Below are positions 7,143 to 11,786 of a stretch of 11,786 nucleotides of DNA, piece by piece. A model generated the notes under the pieces. The model worked only from the letters and a program-made list of their open reading frames with translations, made no database searches and had not been told where the DNA came from. This DNA is from Cryomorphaceae bacterium (lineage in GTDB: Bacteria > Bacteroidota > Bacteroidia > Flavobacteriales > BACL11): positions 1 through 11,786 of the forward strand of contig CATIQX010000171.1 of NCBI GenBank assembly GCA_949531795.1, in the 5' to 3' direction. The translations under genes were made by a program, and so were the position numbers. Within the stretch, counting starts at the first letter, position 1; each line of letters opens with the position of its first letter.

Positions 7143-9443
7143 ATGAAAAGAATTATATTATTAATAATGTTGCCATCAATTATGTTTGGTCAAACCAATT
7201 TTAATTTAGAACTAATTGGTAGTTATGAATGGCCTACAACTGAAGGAAGTGATATATGGGGTTGGGTTGACCCTTCAAACGAATCAGAATATGCATTAGT
7301 TGGACTTAATAATGGTTTCGCATGTGTTGATGTTTCTGACCCTGCGAATCCTATCCAAAAATTCTTTATTTCAGATATAAATTCTACCTGGAGAGATGTA
7401 AAAACTTGGGGTAATTATGCCTATGTAACTACTGAGGCTGATGCCGGCTTATTAATTGTTGATTTATCAGATATGACAGGAGCTACCTACTGGCATGTTA
7501 GTGTTTTTACTAACCCTTCAAACGGAAGTTCTGTAGAGTTTACTGCAGCGCACAATTTATTTATAGATGAGAATGGAATATGTTATATTTTTGGAGCATC
7601 TTCAGCAAGTGGTGGTAATCCTTCAGGTGGAGCTATCTTTTTGGATGTAGCAGCAAATGCTATTGCACCGGCATATTTAGGTGAATGGGACGATCAATAC
7701 ATTCATGACGGAATGGTAAGAGGAGATACTATGTATGCAGGTTGTATATATGCAGGTGAGTTATTTATTGTAGATGTTAGTAATAAAAATAACCCTAGTA
7801 CTTTAGGGACAACTAGCACACCAAATGCGTTTACACACAATGCCTGGGTAAGTAATAATGGTGATTTTGTATTTACAACTGATGAAACTTCAGATGCTTA
7901 CTTAGCTGCCTATGATATTACTAATTGTTCTAATATACAAGAAGTAGATAGAATTCAATCAAATCCAGGTAGTTTATCTATACCGCATAATGCTCATGTG
8001 GATGGTAATTTTTTGATTACCTCTTACTATCGTGATGGTACAACTGTACATGACATTACTTACCCAAATAACATGATTCAAGTTGCTTATTATGATTCAT
8101 ACAGTGGTTCTGGAAATGGTTTTGATGGTTGCTGGGGAACTTATCCTTTTTTACCTTCAGGGAATATAATTTCATCAGAAATAAATAGTAGTTCAAACCA
8201 ATCAGCACAATTAATGATTTACGAAAGAAGCTTTGCTCAGGCGTGCTATATTGAAGGAAATATAACAGATGCATCAAACGGAAATAACCTAAGTGGCGCA
8301 AGTATTGAAATATTAAATACTGTATTATTAAATAATTCATCATCTAATTTGTTAGGAGAATATTTTAGTGGAACTGCTAATGCAGCAACTTATGATGTTG
8401 TATTTTCAAAACCAGGATACTTAAATGATACTTTATCTGCAAATTTAGATAATGGAATAATTACAGTTCTAGATGTAGCACTTCAACCATTAGTATCTTT
8501 TAATGCAGGTGGAATGGTAGTTGATATTTCTGGAAATGGAATTTCTAGCGTAGAAATAGTGATATTCAATACCGATTTTACTTTTAACACAACAACTGAT
8601 CTAAATGGAAATTACACTGTTAATAACATGTATGAAGGAAATTATGAGATAATAGCAGGACAGTGGGGGTATGTTACTAAATGTGGAAATGAATACATTT
8701 CTCCTTCAACAATAAGTACTATTACCTTAGAAGAAGGATATTATGATGATTTTACTTTTGATTTTAATTGGACTGTAAATGGAGTTGCTTCAGTTGGAAT
8801 GTGGGAAAGAGGACTTTCAGAAGGTACAAATAATCAAGGACAGGATTTTAATCCTGATGGAGATGTTAATAATGATTGTATGGATTTTGCTTATGTTACT
8901 GGTTTAACTGCAGGTGGGCAAACAGGCAGTAATGATGTTGACGATGCTAATACAATTTTAACCTCACCAATTTTTGATTTAAGTTCAAATCAAACTCATT
9001 ATTTAAGTTATTATTCTTGGTTTAGTAACGGTGGTGGTGGATGGGGAGGTGGTTCTCCAGCTGCAGATTCGTTAACTGTTTTGATTAGTAATGGAAGCAC
9101 AACTGTAATACTGGAAACAATGACTGCAAACTCCCCAGATATGGGACAATGGAACTCTAGAAGCTATGATTTAGGACAGTACATAGCACTAACATCCACT
9201 ATGCAGTTAGTTATTGAAACTGCTGATTGGGATGTATTAGGTGGACATTGGGTTGAAGGAGGTTTTGATAAGTTTTCAATTACAAATGCCCCAAATAATA
9301 TAACAGATATATCTAACCAAGAAAAAGGAAAACTAATAAAAATTATTGATGTACTTGGTAGAGAAGTCGTTAACACAAAAAATTCTCCTTTATTATATAT
9401 ATATGAAAATGGAAGTGTAGAAAAAAAGATTTTAATAAAGTAA
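7143..9443 (+). CDS. Secreted choice-of-anchor B-type beta-propeller protein with T9SS sorting tail
   Basis: This 766-residue protein begins with a signal peptide (KR, hydrophobic core, likely cleavage after FG at 15-16). Residues 20-365 form an LVIVD-type propeller with six degenerate (V/L)D(V/I)(S/T) motifs near 61, 105, 166, 209, 256 and 302, as in choice-of-anchor B family proteins. Four His motifs (137, 188, 232, 282) recur at strand starts. Two carboxypeptidase-regulatory-like beta domains probably follow (about 368-450 and 452-530). Next is a Gly/Asp-rich jelly-roll or MAM-like domain (about 535-716). The last 40 residues, with IDVLGREV (735-742) and LLYIYENGSVEKKILIK, form a compact T9SS sorting tail. 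The protein is therefore expected to cross the outer membrane by T9SS and be surface-attached or released. No catalytic site is recognised; binding or adhesion is a guess. It has its own promoter-like element and is convergent with the permease gene. Confidence 0.85.
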   Translation: MKRIILLIMLPSIMFGQTNFNLELIGSYEWPTTEGSDIWGWVDPSNESEYALVGLNNGFACVDVSDPANPIQKFFISDINSTWRDVKTWGNYAYVTTEADAGLLIVDLSDMTGATYWHVSVFTNPSNGSSVEFTAAHNLFIDENGICYIFGASSASGGNPSGGAIFLDVAANAIAPAYLGEWDDQYIHDGMVRGDTMYAGCIYAGELFIVDVSNKNNPSTLGTTSTPNAFTHNAWVSNNGDFVFTTDETSDAYLAAYDITNCSNIQEVDRIQSNPGSLSIPHNAHVDGNFLITSYYRDGTTVHDITYPNNMIQVAYYDSYSGSGNGFDGCWGTYPFLPSGNIISSEINSSSNQSAQLMIYERSFAQACYIEGNITDASNGNNLSGASIEILNTVLLNNSSSNLLGEYFSGTANAATYDVVFSKPGYLNDTLSANLDNGIITVLDVALQPLVSFNAGGMVVDISGNGISSVEIVIFNTDFTFNTTTDLNGNYTVNNMYEGNYEIIAGQWGYVTKCGNEYISPSTISTITLEEGYYDDFTFDFNWTVNGVASVGMWERGLSEGTNNQGQDFNPDGDVNNDCMDFAYVTGLTAGGQTGSNDVDDANTILTSPIFDLSSNQTHYLSYYSWFSNGGGGWGGGSPAADSLTVLISNGSTTVILETMTANSPDMGQWNSRSYDLGQYIALTSTMQLVIETADWDVLGGHWVEGGFDKFSITNAPNNITDISNQEKGKLIKIIDVLGREVVNTKNSPLLYIYENGSVEKKILIK

Positions 9444-9522
9444 TTATTATACTTAAAATTTTAAAAAAATATAATTTATTATTTCCATTATATATACGAT
9501 AATTTAACTAAACTAACATTTG

Positions 9523-9535
9523 TAGGATTTTCCTA
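9523..9535. terminator. Weak hairpin between convergent genes, possible bidirectional terminator
   Basis: TAGGA and TCCTA form a 5-bp stem with a 3-base loop, directly after the stop codon of the minus-strand permease gene and 80 bases after the stop of the plus-strand gene. The 92-base intergenic region is otherwise almost purely A/T. The stem is short and lacks a clean T-run on either side, so termination here is only a weak possibility. Confidence 0.25.
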
Positions 9536-11746
9536 TTAATTAACTGTAAGTCTTAATACTGAGCATGCTGAATTAACAGCAAACTTATCCTTACCTGTAC
9601 CAAATAACATGCTTTTCCAAGTATCTTTCTTTGGTGTCCCTAATACTAATAAATCATACTCCGCAGTAAGTTCAGAAACTAATTCAGTAGGATCTTCTGA
9701 ATACTCGATTCGTAAGCTAGAAATATCCTTGTATTCTAACAGTAATAATTCAGAATTCTTTTTTATATCTTCTAAATTATCAATATTATTATCTTTTGAA
9801 AAAACATGTAGTAAAGTAAAACTAGCATTATAAAATTTACAAACATTTGCAGTAGTCAAAATTAGCTTCTCTATGTCCTTACTATTTGGACGAACTGCAA
9901 GTACAACTTCACTGATATAACGGACTCCGTTATCTTTAAAAAGTGCAAAATTTGAATTAATATTACTTACAATCCATCCTAAAGGGTTATTTATTAAAAA
10001 ACCATTACTTATTCTACCATCCCATGAAAGTAAAAGCCAGTCTGATTTTGAATGGTCCGAAAGTACTTGCATTGTATCAGAAACATTATGAGTTACTATT
10101 GATTCAAAATCAATTTCTAAATTATTCACATCTTGAACAATAGATAATTGTCTTTTTAAAGATTTGATTTTTGGTGTTTCAACAAGAACTGCATCTAAGA
10201 ATGTTTGATCAGGAACTTCTTTAATACTAACAACTTGAAGACTTTTTCTCTGATTAAGTGCTGCTCCTAACTCAACTAAAGATTCAGGTGAATATTCATT
10301 GCCAAAAAGAGGTATAATAACGCCTGCATCGGGGTTAATTTGACCATCAAGCCAATCTTTATGCTTTTCTTCAGAAATACTGAAACTAGATTTTTCTTCA
10401 TTAACAGCTTTTTTCTTTTTAAAAAACAAAAATTTAGCAGCTCTATGTCCATAATTTCTTAATACGCCTGTTCTAGAAGCCTTAATTCCATATGAATAAT
10501 AAATTACACTTCCAATTAAGCCTATTAATATTAATACAATTATGGGCATCAAACCTAAATAAAATAGTAGTATGAGTCCACTGAAAATCCCAAAGAGCTG
10601 CATGTAAGGATAAAGAGGAGATTTATAAGTAGGCTTATACCACTGTACAGCAGTTTCTCTAAGTACAATTACACAAATATTAACAGCAATAAACATACTA
10701 ACCTTAAATGCACTAGCAAGCTTAACAATTTTCTCTACATCTAAGAATAAGATAATTAACCCCATCATAAGGCATGTAATTAAAATGGTGTTTATAGGAG
10801 TTAAATGTTTATCATGTAATTTCGCAAGATTACTAGGCAATAGTTTGTCCATAGCCATCGCAAAAGGAAATCTAGATGATGCTAATACTCCAGAATTAGC
10901 CATAGAAATAAGAGTTATAACTCCAACAAAAGCTATTCCATATGCAAACCATTCACCACCTAATAATAAGGCTAAGGTATGGATAGGTTTTATATCAGTT
11001 GATAGCATTTCAATTGAGATATTTCCAACAAGTGTATAGGCAACAGTTACATAAACACTAGAAATAACTAGTAATGAAAGAAGCATAGCAAGAGGGATGT
11101 TTTTGCTGGGATTCTTTACTTCTCCAGCAATAGCTGCAATCTTAGTAACTCCAGCATAAGATATATATACAAAAGCAACTGTACTAATAAGTCCCATAGT
11201 TCCATTATTCATAAATGGTGTTAATAATTGCTTGTCGACTGCAGGAATTCCTAGAAATAAGAGAGATATTAGAGTTAATAAACTTAATATTACAATAACT
11301 AATTGAACCTTACCTACCTTTTTAACCCCAAAAATATTAAGTAACATTATAAGAATTAGAAAACCAATAGAAAAATACTTTATATAAATAGGAGAAATAT
11401 TTGTAAGGACCAAAAGGTAAGCTCCAAATCCAACCAAAGCAAAAGAACTCTTAAGTAGTAGTGATAACCAAAGACCAATTCCAGAAATTGTACCAAATAA
11501 AGGCCCTAAAGCTCGCTCAATATAAACATATGCACCTCCTGATTTAGGCATTGCAGTAGCCAGTTCTGATTTAGAAAGGGCTGCAGGCAAAATACAAATA
11601 GCAGCTATTAGATAAGCTAGCCAGATAGAAGATCCAGTTTTTGCAGCTGCAATTCCTGGAAGCACAAAAATACCAGAGCCTAGCATACCAGCTACACTAA
11701 TTGCAATAACAGAAGATAAAGAAAGTTTTCTTTCTAATTTTTTCAT
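9536..11746 (-). CDS. APC-superfamily amino acid permease with C-terminal tandem UspA-like domains
   Basis: The first 425 or so residues are a cytoplasmic-membrane transporter with about 12 hydrophobic helices. It has the APC TM1 motif GSGIFVLPG (23-31), whose unwound Gly-rich segment binds the amine and carboxylate of the substrate. It also has the TM6 signature YAGVTKIAAIAGEVKNPSKN (197-216) and the MPKSGGAYVYIERALGP loop (66-82). Uptake or exchange of amino acids is expected; the substrate cannot be read. After a basic linker (about 425-470), two UspA-like alpha/beta domains follow (about 473-605 and 610-736). The second ends LLVLGTPKKDTWKSMLFG and CSVLRL, resembling the UspA nucleotide-binding loop but with an incomplete Gly pattern. 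These cytoplasmic domains may gate transport by nucleotide or stress signals, which is inference. The 736-residue length fits permease-Usp fusions rather than bare APC permeases (about 450). The ATG at 11746 gives a typical MKKLERKLSL start. Confidence 0.9.
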   Translation of the reverse strand: MKKLERKLSLSSVIAISVAGMLGSGIFVLPGIAAAKTGSSIWLAYLIAAICILPAALSKSELATAMPKSGGAYVYIERALGPLFGTISGIGLWLSLLLKSSFALVGFGAYLLVLTNISPIYIKYFSIGFLILIMLLNIFGVKKVGKVQLVIVILSLLTLISLLFLGIPAVDKQLLTPFMNNGTMGLISTVAFVYISYAGVTKIAAIAGEVKNPSKNIPLAMLLSLLVISSVYVTVAYTLVGNISIEMLSTDIKPIHTLALLLGGEWFAYGIAFVGVITLISMANSGVLASSRFPFAMAMDKLLPSNLAKLHDKHLTPINTILITCLMMGLIILFLDVEKIVKLASAFKVSMFIAVNICVIVLRETAVQWYKPTYKSPLYPYMQLFGIFSGLILLFYLGLMPIIVLILIGLIGSVIYYSYGIKASRTGVLRNYGHRAAKFLFFKKKKAVNEEKSSFSISEEKHKDWLDGQINPDAGVIIPLFGNEYSPESLVELGAALNQRKSLQVVSIKEVPDQTFLDAVLVETPKIKSLKRQLSIVQDVNNLEIDFESIVTHNVSDTMQVLSDHSKSDWLLLSWDGRISNGFLINNPLGWIVSNINSNFALFKDNGVRYISEVVLAVRPNSKDIEKLILTTANVCKFYNASFTLLHVFSKDNNIDNLEDIKKNSELLLLEYKDISSLRIEYSEDPTELVSELTAEYDLLVLGTPKKDTWKSMLFGTGKDKFAVNSACSVLRLTVN

Positions 11747-11763
11747 TAATTTTTGGCTTTCTG

Positions 11764-11771
11764 CAAATTAA
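11764..11771 (-). promoter_or_regulatory. Weak candidate -7 element for the permease gene
   Basis: Read on the minus strand this is TTAATTTG, one mismatch from TAnnTTTG, 17 bases upstream of the permease ATG. Any -33 element would fall at or beyond the window edge, so the promoter cannot be judged fully. Confidence 0.25.
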
Positions 11772-11786
11772 GAAAAAAAAAATGAA

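Noticed and set aside
8056..8343. Open frame on the minus strand within the secreted propeller gene
   Set aside because: The plus-strand frame carries clear family motifs through this region, and the antisense product looks like random AT-rich translation.
1..11786. CRISPR arrays, tRNA or rRNA genes, insertion sequences, prophage or toxin-antitoxin genes
   Set aside because: Reading through both strands showed no spaced direct repeats, cloverleaf-like GC-rich segments, transposase or integrase motifs, or paired small toxin-antitoxin frames. Nearly all of the sequence is accounted for by the listed genes.

Overview
The window is AT-rich chromosomal DNA that most likely comes from a member of Bacteroidota, probably an aquatic or marine Flavobacteriales-type lineage. 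Four signs support this. Candidate promoters match the Bacteroidetes TAnnTTTG -7 element. Start codons lack Shine-Dalgarno sequences. The topoisomerase IV subunits have Bacteroidetes-type signatures. One secreted protein ends in a type IX secretion (T9SS) sorting tail. Taxonomy is inferred from motifs, not from a search.

Layout: (1) Positions 1-167 hold the last 54 codons of a membrane protein that begins outside the window. (2) Positions 324-1421 encode YchF, the universal Obg-related P-loop ATPase, followed by a small DUF2805/TIGR03643 protein (1479-1781). Each has its own TAnnTTTG element. (3) An AT-rich gap of about 260 bases carries two inverted repeats and a promoter, and leads into a tight three-gene operon (2044-7067): parE, an unrecognised two-helix membrane protein, and parC. 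All three genes overlap end to start. (4) After a 75-base promoter gap comes a 766-residue secreted protein (7143-9443) with an LVIVD-type beta-propeller, two probable carboxypeptidase-regulatory-like domains, a jelly-roll-like domain and a short T9SS tail. (5) On the minus strand (11746-9536), convergent with it, is an APC-superfamily amino-acid permease fused to two UspA-like domains.

The topoisomerase IV operon makes both subunits of the decatenating enzyme that separates daughter chromosomes. The membrane protein lodged between them is the least explained element and the best lead in the window. The other genes are housekeeping or ordinary accessory genes with no evident shared pathway. 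I found no rRNA, tRNA, CRISPR array, insertion sequence, prophage or convincing GC-rich intrinsic terminator. No obvious new defence or mobile system is present.
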